From positions 1 to 7,385 of the forward strand of contig QMVO01000078.1 in the NCBI GenBank assembly GCA_003661125.1: a stretch of DNA of 7,385 bases. Reading direction: 5' to 3'. The position numbers and the translations under genes are program-made. Shown here one piece after another: positions 1 to 6,344 of the stretch. Below the pieces are notes generated by a model that saw only the letters and a list, made by a program, of their open reading frames with translations, was not told where the DNA came from and did not search any database. This DNA comes from Methanosarcinales archaeon (GTDB lineage Archaea; Halobacteriota; Syntropharchaeia; Alkanophagales; Methanospirareceae). How positions within the stretch are numbered: position 1 is the first letter of the stretch; each line of letters starts with the position of its first letter.

Positions 1-49
1 TCACCCCTCTCTTCACTATGCCTTCGTAATTTTCCCTTTCGTTGGGCAT
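1..49 (-). CDS. Start of an unidentified gene leaving the left edge (partial)
   Basis: An ATG read on the minus strand at 49-47 opens a frame beginning MPNERENYEGIVKRGV that runs off the window, so only 16 residues are visible. The start is chosen because the minus strand carries GAGGTGA, a near-perfect Shine-Dalgarno sequence, with five bases between it and the ATG. The frame is also open upstream of this ATG (back to a stop near 170-172) and that stretch reads like plausible hydrophilic protein, so a longer product from GTG at 58 or TTG at 106 cannot be excluded. The visible residues are too few to identify a family. It would be divergent from, and overlap the 5' end of, the TrmB-like ORF on the plus strand, so at most one of the two is genuine over 42-100. 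Confidence 0.45.
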   Translation of the reverse strand, partial: MPNERENYEGIVKRGV

Positions 50-338
50 TTTGGTCACCTCGTCGAAAATAACTATGCATTCATCCCTTTCTAACCTTAT
101 GCCCAAATGGGAAGTTAGGAAAATAATAGATAAAGTTGAAATAAGAGTTATGAAAAAAGCAGCTCCTTCTTATTTTGAAGTTATAGACTGCGAAAGAGTG
201 GTTTTAGAAGTGGTAAATCCAAAGAATCCTGCTCAAATACTTGCGATGACGAAGATATGGGATGCAAAATTGGCAAGGGAACTAAGAGAGAAATTTGAAG
301 ATTTGTGGTCGGAGGCAAAACCATTGAATATGAGTTGA
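42..338 (+). CDS. C-terminal fragment of a TrmB/PLD-like transcriptional regulator, probably truncated
   Basis: The encoded 98 residues from TTG at 42 (80 from ATG at 99) resemble the end of the phospholipase-D-like effector domain found in TrmB-family archaeal regulators. The cues are a strand containing VEIRV, a segment around FEVIDCERVVLEVVNPKN, and a closing helix ARELREKFEDLWSEAKPL. TrmB-type proteins are usually about 250-350 residues with an N-terminal winged helix, and none is present here: the frame is closed by TAA at 27-29, and the other two plus frames upstream do not look like a helix-turn-helix. No ribosome binding site precedes TTG 42, ATG 75 or ATG 99. I read this as a 5'-truncated remnant, with the first 20 or so residues possibly non-coding because the minus-strand gene start overlaps them. 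Family assignment is from recalled similarity, not a search. Confidence 0.45.
   Translation: MGILVTSSKITMHSSLSNLMPKWEVRKIIDKVEIRVMKKAAPSYFEVIDCERVVLEVVNPKNPAQILAMTKIWDAKLARELREKFEDLWSEAKPLNMS
55..61 (-). promoter_or_regulatory. Ribosome binding site for the left-edge minus-strand gene
   Basis: TCACCTC on the plus strand reads GAGGTGA on the minus strand, complementary to the 16S rRNA 3' end. Five bases separate it from the ATG at 49-47. This is the main reason to believe a minus-strand gene starts there. Confidence 0.5.
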
Positions 339-376
339 GAATTCTATTTTGCTTTGCAAAAGTGTTTTAGCACAGG

Positions 377-422
377 TTTTCTTTTAAAGAAAATGTGTTA
401 TGTTAACTTTTTCCTAAAAAGG
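377..422. terminator. Possible bidirectional A/T-rich termination region between convergent genes
   Basis: The 90-base gap between the TrmB-like ORF and DUF2117 contains a near-palindrome TTTTCTTTTAAAGAAAA (377-393), a T5 run on the plus strand at 408-412 and CCTAAAAAGG (413-422), which gives T5 on the minus strand. Archaeal transcription often ends at short U-runs without a strong hairpin, so both convergent transcripts could stop here. No GC-rich stem is present. Confidence 0.35.
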
Positions 423-428
423 TTTGTT

Positions 429-1688
429 TTAATCTTGTGAAATCTCGTGGTTTTTTTTCTTTGCAGTGGGGGAATTAGAACTCAATACCCCGATAATATC
501 CCCTTCAGCCAGGGCGAATATACGATGTTTCAAATCCTCAATTTGCTTCTGGACATCACCAGACAGTTCGATTTCTTCACCATCTCCAAAAATCTCTTCC
601 TTTATCTTTTTTCCTATAATATCGTCCCTTTCCGGCTTTAATCTTATTATCACCGAATCAGGCGGCAGGAATTTCTTGTAATCTTCCAGAGACCCACTTT
701 CTATCCCGGCTATCAATCCATCTGCATCGCCGTCCGTAATGCCTATCATGCGAATCCCAAACCTCTTCAGTATATCGCCGGCAATGCTTGTCGTATCATC
801 TCCGATAGTCACCGCAACTTCAATATCTGCATCCTCTGCATGCATCGCTTCGAGCTTCGGGAAAAGATGCTCCACGGTATAAAAAAAGCATGCTTTCTTC
901 TTTTCCTTTCCTTTTCTTGATACTCCATCTGTTCTTATCTTTTTTGGTTTCGTCCTCCTGATTACGCTGGCAGTTTTAATCATCTCTTTCTCCAGATCCA
1001 AAGGAGGCAATTTTTCAAGATTATGTTTTATCAGCGTGCCGCCCACGATTTTTACAAGCTTTCCCTCTTTCGCCACCAGCGTAACGCTGTTATTTTTGTT
1101 TTCCCGCGAGGACATTCCGATAACCACACCATCGACTACGATTTTCTCACCTGGATGCACGCCTCTTATCTCGCGATACACGAGATTTGAATGAGTATCC
1201 TTTTTGTATCTTGATTTGAGCTTAGAGGGTTCTCTCTCCTTGAACCCACTGAGAACTCCTGTTATCCTTCTATATATATCCTCATCTCTGGGCTCTGGCT
1301 TCAAAAGCCACCGAATAATAATCCTGCTGCTGTATTCCAGTTGCACAAACGAAAGATTCTGCTTCGCGCCACCGCCTCTGTCGATAAAATTTCTCAGAAC
1401 GCCCTCGCCAAACATGAACCCGCTCTCTTCGGTCTTTGCATGGTTCACCAACAGGATAAAATCTACTCCGCGCTTTAAGAAATCTTCCACTACTTCTGAA
1501 GGTTTCAAATCCTTGCTTATGTCTATTACGTGCCGCAAATCCGCATCGATAACCGCTGTTTTGCCCGTAATTCCACCCAAAGCCGCTTCTACTTCAAATC
1601 CCGCTCCTTTTAGTGCTTCTATCGCTTCTTCCGCTTCTCCTTCGTCTATTACCTCCGGTCCGTGGATTACCAATCCTATGGGGTTCAT
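429..1688 (-). CDS. DUF2117 family protein, function unknown
   Basis: A 419-residue protein with the hallmarks of archaeal DUF2117. The N-terminus (IGLVIHGPEVIDEGEAEEAI) is followed by LGGITGKTAVIDADL (about 37-51), then a middle part with a VNHAKTEESGFMFGEG segment (81-95). The C-terminal region holds IGDDTTSIAGDIL (295-307) and GITDGDADGL (316-325), then RLKPERDDIIGKKIKEEIF (about 349-367). The Asp-rich GDDTT and TDGDADG motifs look like possible ligand or metal contacts, but no activity is established for the family. I see no signal peptide or membrane helix, so it should be cytoplasmic. The ATG at 1688 is supported by GGAG five bases upstream on the minus strand. The last residues are Lys-rich, encoded across a T8 tract at 451-458. 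The gene looks intact and is divergent from the GH9 gene, so no functional link to it is implied. Confidence 0.85.
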   Translation of the reverse strand: MNPIGLVIHGPEVIDEGEAEEAIEALKGAGFEVEAALGGITGKTAVIDADLRHVIDISKDLKPSEVVEDFLKRGVDFILLVNHAKTEESGFMFGEGVLRNFIDRGGGAKQNLSFVQLEYSSRIIIRWLLKPEPRDEDIYRRITGVLSGFKEREPSKLKSRYKKDTHSNLVYREIRGVHPGEKIVVDGVVIGMSSRENKNNSVTLVAKEGKLVKIVGGTLIKHNLEKLPPLDLEKEMIKTASVIRRTKPKKIRTDGVSRKGKEKKKACFFYTVEHLFPKLEAMHAEDADIEVAVTIGDDTTSIAGDILKRFGIRMIGITDGDADGLIAGIESGSLEDYKKFLPPDSVIIRLKPERDDIIGKKIKEEIFGDGEEIELSGDVQKQIEDLKHRIFALAEGDIIGVLSSNSPTAKKKNHEISQD

Positions 1689-1692
1689 TGTT

Positions 1693-1740
1693 ACTCCTAT
1701 ATGTATTAATCTTACAATAATTTAAGAAACAATTATTTTG
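1693..1740 (-). promoter_or_regulatory. 5' control region of the DUF2117 gene
   Basis: Reading the minus strand, a GGAG ribosome binding site lies at about 1697-1694, five bases from the ATG. Upstream is an A/T-rich stretch with possible TATA-like elements around 1716-1737. It includes an inverted repeat, AATAATT (1716-1722) and AATTATT (1731-1737), with an 8-base spacer. The repeat could be an operator or simply chance symmetry in A/T-rich promoter DNA. Confidence 0.35.
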
Positions 1741-1813
1741 AGTAAATAGCTAAGCCTGAAGCGAGAAAGAAAGTTTGAGAACACAATTTATTTTATTCTT
1801 ACCTCAGTCCATG

Positions 1814-1856
1814 TTTTTATACTTTATAGTTCATCGAACCGAATATAATAAAAAAG
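1814..1856 (+). promoter_or_regulatory. Candidate TATA elements for the GH9 operon
   Basis: Two archaeal-type candidates lie upstream of the cellulase gene: TTTTTATACTTTATAG at 1814-1829, and an ATATAATA element preceded by a BRE-like CCGA near 1838-1849. With the usual spacing of about 25 bases to the start site, the first predicts transcription from about 1848 and the second from about 1870. Both lie upstream of the ATG at 1899, and the second would make the TTG at 1860 untranscribed. Confidence 0.4.
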
Positions 1857-1898
1857 GACTTGGGGATAAGGACGTATTACAGGAGAAGAAGAGAAAAG

Positions 1899-4214
1899 AT
1901 GTCAAACCTGGATATACACACTGCGAAAAAAGGCGGCGAACCTGTTTTTGTAGTTGCTATATTTATCTTCTTTGCACTTATTTTTTGGTTTGTTGGAGCT
2001 GCATCCGCCTCGAATATCTATGCAAGCCAGATAGGGTACGGGATTAATGATAGTAAAATTGCAGTTGTAGTCAGTCCAGATAAACAAACATTTAGTATTG
2101 TGAACGTAAATACAAACTCGACAGAATATTCTGGTGTTCTTGAAGAATGGGGGACCAGTTGGTCAGGTTCTGGTGAGATGGATGTTTGCTATATTGCCGA
2201 TTTTACTGATTTTAACATCTCCGGAAGATATAAACTTGTTATCGGTGAAAGCGAGTCATATCCTTTCTCTATTAGCTCTGATTCCATGATTTATGGTTTG
2301 TATGAAGAAGCGATGTTCTTTTTTAAGGTGCAGCGATGTGGTGTTGAAGTCCCGGGGTGGCACGGTGTGTGTCATGCAGATGACGCCGCTCTGAACGGGC
2401 AGGTAGATGTTAGTGGTGGCTGGCACGATGCCGGTGATTACAACAAGTATATGGGGAATACGCCATACGCTGCATATATTCTGCTTAGAGCATATGAAAG
2501 CGAACCTGACTTGTGGCATGACTTGGACGGTAATGGGCTTCCGGACATTCTTGACGAAGTTAAGGTCGCTCTTGACTGGATGATGAAGATGCAAACCCCA
2601 GATGGCAGTGTGTATGAGCGTGTGTACAGCGGTTACGACTACTGGGGTTCTCCAGAATTTGAGACCGATAATATTCCCGGCACTGGTGATGAGAGACAAC
2701 TTGATACCGATGAGGACTGTTACATCGCCGCAAAACACGCTTTCGCAATGGCTCTCGCAAGTTCGATATACCATGATTTTGAGCCCGCATATGCCCAAAC
2801 ATGTAAGAATAGTGCGATTAAGGCTTATGAATGGGCTGTGAATAACCCATCGAAAAATCCCGTGAACTATTATGGTGGTGGGATGTATCCAGGACACGAG
2901 TGTGCAATAGCCCTCGCCGCCCTTGAACTCTACAATATCACCGGTGAAAACCGATACATGAAAAATGCAGAGGCAATCTTGCGAAACGGTCTTAATCATT
3001 CCGGCACACCCAGCGGCACAGAGTCACCATCAACCTGGGACAAACAATGGAGCCTTGCAGAATTCAGATACCTTGAATGGGGTGCTGATGAAGAGCTGAA
3101 ACAGGAAATCTTTGTTGACCTTGAAAAGCTGATAGGCGATCATCTGCAAAGAGCAAGAACCAATCCTTACGGTATCAGCACTTACACACTTAACTGGGGG
3201 GTTGGAATAGATGGCTATCTCTGCGGCATGGCAATAGATTCCTTGCTTATGTATAAACAAACACTCGACCCTTCTTATCTCTATTTCGCTAAGGATCAGA
3301 TTCAGTGGATCTATGGCTTGAACCCCTTTAATCTTTGCTTCATCACAGGAGAAGGGAGCAAATTCCCATTGAACGTGCATCACAGGCTGGACCGGGTCAT
3401 TCCCGGTGCGATGGTGCTCGGGGCATATGGCAATCCACCTCAATACGCTGACGATAAAAATCGCTGGCAGTATAATGAATACGCAATAGACATCCAGGCT
3501 CAGTTCGTCTTTGCTACCGCTCTTTTAAGTGGGCTTGAGTTTACTATGGAGTATGAACCTCCAAAAGGGCATATAATTAGTCCCGGAGAAGGGGAAGTTG
3601 AGGTTGAAGAGAAAGGGGTCTGTCATGTCGAGGTCCTTGCCCAAGCTGATGATTCCGGACAAAGTAATATTCGTGTACGAGTTTACAACAGTGGTGCAGA
3701 GCCCTTAGAAGGTGTCTCCATTCGCTACTTCCTTAATCTTTCTGAGCTTCCGCATGGTCCCAATGGGATGGGTCTCGAGGGTCCGTGGTGTAAAGAGGGT
3801 GTATTAAAAGGCCCTGTTCAATATCATGATGATGTATATTATCTTGAATTTAGTCTCAACGAGCCTGTTGAACCGAAAACTTTTGTAGAAGATACATGGA
3901 TGATGTTCGACCGGGATAATTGGAATGATTGGGATTCCAGCAATGACTGGTCCGCAGAGTGGAATCAAACAGGACAATGGTATCTTGACCAGCACATACC
4001 CGTTTATCAAAAAGGCAATCTCATCTGGGGCTATGAGCCTCCGGGTGCCGTTGCCACCGCCACACCCCTTGAAAACATCTCTTCATCCACACCAGTGGCA
4101 GGAGAAAAGCCATTTAGTCCCTCTTTTGGGTTCTTCATGTTAATGGTTTGTATTGCTATTGTTGTCCTCACATTAGTAATTATGGGCAAAAGAAAGAGAC
4201 ATGGGAAATCGTAA
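1899..4214 (+). CDS. Modular GH9 cellulase with CBM3-like domain and C-terminal membrane anchor
   Basis: A 771-residue exported glycoside hydrolase predicted to cleave beta-1,4-glucan (cellulose) by the inverting GH9 mechanism. Domains in order: signal peptide (1-37, Lys-containing start, long hydrophobic core, GAASA before the likely cut); an Ig-like CelD_N-type domain (about 40-127); the GH9 (alpha/alpha)6 catalytic domain (about 130-547); a CBM3-like domain (about 575-713); a Ser/Thr/Pro linker (about 714-740); a transmembrane helix (about 743-762) and basic tail GKRKRHGKS. The GH9 signature VSGGWHDAGDYNKY carries the two Asp residues of the base (D177, D180). GLNP...HHR (about 473-496) and NEYAID with the putative acid E527 complete the active site, so it looks catalytically intact. 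CBM3 cues are VRVYNSGAEPLEGVSIRY and WNDWDSSNDWS, then VYQKGNLIWGYEPP. ATG 1899 is chosen over TTG 1860 because it gives a normal signal peptide and follows a purine-rich GGAGAAGAAGAGA. The next hydrolase gene overlaps by 14 bases, implying co-transcription. Confidence 0.93.
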   Translation: MSNLDIHTAKKGGEPVFVVAIFIFFALIFWFVGAASASNIYASQIGYGINDSKIAVVVSPDKQTFSIVNVNTNSTEYSGVLEEWGTSWSGSGEMDVCYIADFTDFNISGRYKLVIGESESYPFSISSDSMIYGLYEEAMFFFKVQRCGVEVPGWHGVCHADDAALNGQVDVSGGWHDAGDYNKYMGNTPYAAYILLRAYESEPDLWHDLDGNGLPDILDEVKVALDWMMKMQTPDGSVYERVYSGYDYWGSPEFETDNIPGTGDERQLDTDEDCYIAAKHAFAMALASSIYHDFEPAYAQTCKNSAIKAYEWAVNNPSKNPVNYYGGGMYPGHECAIALAALELYNITGENRYMKNAEAILRNGLNHSGTPSGTESPSTWDKQWSLAEFRYLEWGADEELKQEIFVDLEKLIGDHLQRARTNPYGISTYTLNWGVGIDGYLCGMAIDSLLMYKQTLDPSYLYFAKDQIQWIYGLNPFNLCFITGEGSKFPLNVHHRLDRVIPGAMVLGAYGNPPQYADDKNRWQYNEYAIDIQAQFVFATALLSGLEFTMEYEPPKGHIISPGEGEVEVEEKGVCHVEVLAQADDSGQSNIRVRVYNSGAEPLEGVSIRYFLNLSELPHGPNGMGLEGPWCKEGVLKGPVQYHDDVYYLEFSLNEPVEPKTFVEDTWMMFDRDNWNDWDSSNDWSAEWNQTGQWYLDQHIPVYQKGNLIWGYEPPGAVATATPLENISSSTPVAGEKPFSPSFGFFMLMVCIAIVVLTLVIMGKRKRHGKS

Positions 4215-5676
4215 GGTCTTCAAAATGGTAATATACGAATTTGGGGCCTGGTTGATAATATTATTCCTCTTAGCTCACGCAATTCTGATTGCCGATGCGG
4301 CGTCACAGGGCAAAAGCCCGCTGCACTTCTCAGAATTAGAGGGCAGACACGTGCTGACAGACGTCCGGGATTGCCCGACATACGCCGCAGGAATTGTCTA
4401 TGACCCCCTCGAATGCGGACATACTGAATTATTTGATATTGACAATGACCTGAAGCTAATTTCTGAGGCACATTTCAATCTGGTAAGGCTGAAAACCGGG
4501 AATAATCTCGAGGTAACAGAAAAGGTACTTGCAACTGCTGCGAAATACTACCCTGAGCTGATATTCATCGTCTCTTTCAAACCTTATCAGTACTCCACGG
4601 ATGTTCAAAGCGGGAAGGATTTCCAGGGCAAAAATGTGAGCTATGACTGGTCAAATCCCGCTTTGATCTTTAACAGCACGATTTTCGCTACCGACTTCGT
4701 TTCAAAGCTTAAACATCATTCTAACGTGTGGGCATGGGAAATCTTTGAGGATATTTCCCTTGCGGAGTATATAAAAGGTGGTAACTACTACAACGGCTAC
4801 TGGAATACAGCCAGTGGAAGAGAAGCTTTCAGGCAATGGATGTATAAAAAATACCATGGAAACCTGAGTAGAATGAATTCAGAGCTGCAACTATGGTTTC
4901 TAAACTGGAATGAAGTGGAAAACGAGGCGATCTATCCAAGCGGTGGAATTATTAGTTGCGGAGACCCATGGAGGAGGGATTTCATTGAGTTCTCTGCCGT
5001 TAACTTTGGTCTTTGGGTATCTCCTATTTCATCCGCAATCAGAGAAATAGACCCAGAGCATATGATCACGGGATCTGTTGGAGACAATCCCTACATCTCC
5101 GGCGTGCCAATAGACAAGATATGTGAATGGGGGCTGGATTTTCCAAGCTTGAAGGGCTATAACGCGGATGCCAACACTCTTTTCCTTTCCACAGCCGCTG
5201 CTGACCTCAATAACAGACCTGTATTGATCTCAGAGTGGGGAATACAAACCGCTTTTCGCGAACAGATTCACTATGCAGAGGATGAACAAAAGAAAGCAGA
5301 CCTCATATCCGCGCAGGCATTATGGTTCGCTTCAAACGCACGGGTGATGGGATATTGCTACTTCTCTCTTTATGACTCGAAGAACTTAAATGCTCCTGAT
5401 TTCGGTATTGTGGATGTGTATGGAAACCCAAAGGGGAGTTACTATGCAATAAAAGAGAAGAACGCACTCATTTTACAGATTGGGAAGCAGTTAGCAGAAA
5501 GAAGCTGGGAGAACAAAACCGCTATTATTCTTACCTCGGATGCAATTTACCCGCCAAGACCATGGGACCAGGAATTTGTTAATCTATATGACGAGCTGTA
5601 TAGAATGGGCGTCCGCCCTTGCATTATAGGAGAACACGAGCTGGCGAAATCACCGGAATGTATATCTACGCGATGA
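4201..5676 (+). CDS. Exported clan GH-A-like (GH42/GH5-like) glycoside hydrolase, C-terminally truncated
   Basis: The 491-codon frame opens with an uncleaved-anchor or signal sequence (hydrophobic core about 16-30, ADA before residue 34). A TIM-barrel hydrolase region runs to about residue 420. The clan GH-A nucleophile motif is clear as LISEWG with E345. The segment MGYCYFSLYDSKNLNAPDFG, then DVYGNPKGSYYAIKE (about 383-419), is typical of the last barrel strands. The acid/base site after strand 4 reads WAWEIFEDIS, where relatives have a WE..NEP-type motif; E180, E183 or D184 may stand in. From about 438, AIILTSDAIYPPRPW and NLYDELYRMGVRPCII resemble the start of a GH42-type trimerisation (amidotransferase-like) domain. 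This stops at about 478: the final residues (ELAKSPECISTR) lie beyond a junction with an oxidoreductase gene in another frame. Exact family and substrate are unknown. The start at ATG 4201 overlaps the GH9 stop; ATG 4225 just after that stop is the alternative. Confidence 0.8.
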   Translation: MGNRKVFKMVIYEFGAWLIILFLLAHAILIADAASQGKSPLHFSELEGRHVLTDVRDCPTYAAGIVYDPLECGHTELFDIDNDLKLISEAHFNLVRLKTGNNLEVTEKVLATAAKYYPELIFIVSFKPYQYSTDVQSGKDFQGKNVSYDWSNPALIFNSTIFATDFVSKLKHHSNVWAWEIFEDISLAEYIKGGNYYNGYWNTASGREAFRQWMYKKYHGNLSRMNSELQLWFLNWNEVENEAIYPSGGIISCGDPWRRDFIEFSAVNFGLWVSPISSAIREIDPEHMITGSVGDNPYISGVPIDKICEWGLDFPSLKGYNADANTLFLSTAAADLNNRPVLISEWGIQTAFREQIHYAEDEQKKADLISAQALWFASNARVMGYCYFSLYDSKNLNAPDFGIVDVYGNPKGSYYAIKEKNALILQIGKQLAERSWENKTAIILTSDAIYPPRPWDQEFVNLYDELYRMGVRPCIIGEHELAKSPECISTR

Positions 5677-6230
5677 AGTACGGTAAGAGTCCGAGATATA
5701 TAATAGGCATGGATACTTCCTGGTTCTTCGAGCCAGAAAAGGCGGGTTTTGGTGGGTTTGGCGACATCGGAATACATGCAATTGATGCTTTAAGGTGGTT
5801 GTCAGACTCGGAGGTGAAGCGAGTATATGCGGATATAGGTAGGAGGATCGAAGGGGCAATCGGGATAGATGACTTTGGTTCCATGATGATGACCTTTGAG
5901 AATGAAGTAATCGCATGTTTGAGTGCAGGATGGGCAAATCCAATGGGTTATCCAAAGGGGCTGGACGTCAGATTCGAGATGTTGGGCACAAAAGGGGCTT
6001 TGCTTATAGAGAAGCCTTATCATGTCTATCGAATCTCAAGAAAAGAGAGGAGTGAAGAGCAAGAATGGTGGAGGGTGGATATTTGGAGCGTGGTGAACGA
6101 ATTTTTGGATAGTATTATTAATGATAGAGAGCCTTTGATCAATGGAGAAGATGGAAGAGCTGCACTTGAGATATTGATTGCCGGGTACCTATCTGCGGAA
6201 AAAGGAAGGGTGGTAGAGTTGCCGTTGTGA
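5640..6230 (+). pseudogene. C-terminal half of a Gfo/Idh/MocA-family oxidoreductase
   Basis: About 196 residues match the substrate-binding/dimerisation half of a Gfo/Idh/MocA NAD(P)-dependent sugar or polyol dehydrogenase. The fragment starts in GEITGMYIYAMKYGKSP, runs through WFFEPEKAGFGG, and contains the family signature GDIGIHAIDALRWL with the conserved His. It ends in VVNEFLDSIINDREPLINGEDGRAALEILIAGYLSAEKG, the usual C-terminus. Full-length members have about 330-390 residues with an N-terminal Rossmann fold (GxGxxG) and an EKP motif; both are missing, so it cannot bind NAD as it stands. Upstream codons belong to the truncated hydrolase in a different frame. The frame is nominally open from TTG 5619, and an ATG at 5673-5675 overlaps the hydrolase TGA as ATGA, but neither start restores the missing fold. 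Best read as a deletion-junction remnant, or an assembly artefact. Confidence 0.75.
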
Positions 6231-6242
6231 TGTTGTAGTTCT

Positions 6243-6255
6243 GCCGAACTCCGGC
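6243..6255 (+). terminator. Weak hairpin downstream of the oxidoreductase remnant
   Basis: GCCG (6243-6246) and CGGC (6252-6255) can pair around a five-base AACTC loop, 13 bases after the stop codon. There is no following U-run, only an A/T-rich stretch that also serves as promoter, so terminator function is uncertain. Confidence 0.2.
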
Positions 6256-6260
6256 GTTCA

Positions 6261-6291
6261 TATAATATAATATAACGGAAATATTTATATG
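6261..6291 (+). promoter_or_regulatory. Archaeal promoter (BRE/TATA) of the roadblock-KaiC gene
   Basis: A tandem TATAA-rich stretch (6261-6275) is followed by CGGAAATATTTATATG, a good BRE-plus-TATA arrangement (about 6276-6291). Transcription would be expected about 25 bases downstream, near 6310-6316. This makes GTG 6291 and ATG 6297 unlikely starts and supports ATG 6345. Confidence 0.55.
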
Positions 6292-6344
6292 TGACGATGT
6301 TGATTGCTTATTTATTGTCAGAAGCGAGAGGTTTTGAAGGAATA

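Noticed and set aside
447..464. T8 tract as a plus-strand terminator
   Set aside because: It lies inside the 3' coding end of DUF2117 as Lys codons and is downstream of a more plausible T-run at 408-412.
1204..1725. 173-codon plus-strand open frame
   Set aside because: Lies antisense to the well-supported DUF2117 gene; its Ser/Pro/Ile-rich translation looks like a shadow of that gene and has no ribosome binding site.
1860..1898. Longer GH9 start at TTG 1860
   Set aside because: It would put an Arg-rich extension (YYRRRREK) before a normal signal peptide, uses a weak codon and overlaps the purine-rich ribosome binding site that serves ATG 1899.
2256..2999. 247-codon minus-strand open frame
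   Set aside because: Antisense to the GH9 catalytic domain, with a low-complexity His/Ile/Val/Cys-rich translation and no recognisable motifs.
5619..5640. TTG 5619 as the true start of the oxidoreductase
   Set aside because: The first residues (HYRRTR) read out of frame from hydrolase coding sequence, and family similarity begins only at about GEITG.
6261..6275. Three TATAA units as a functional tandem repeat
   Set aside because: Only three short A/T units, best explained as promoter DNA; no spacers or longer units as in CRISPR or iterons.
6291..6344. GTG 6291 or ATG 6297 as start of the roadblock-KaiC gene
   Set aside because: Both directly follow a good TATA box, so they should precede the transcription start; ATG 6345 has its own GAAGGA and matches the domain boundary.
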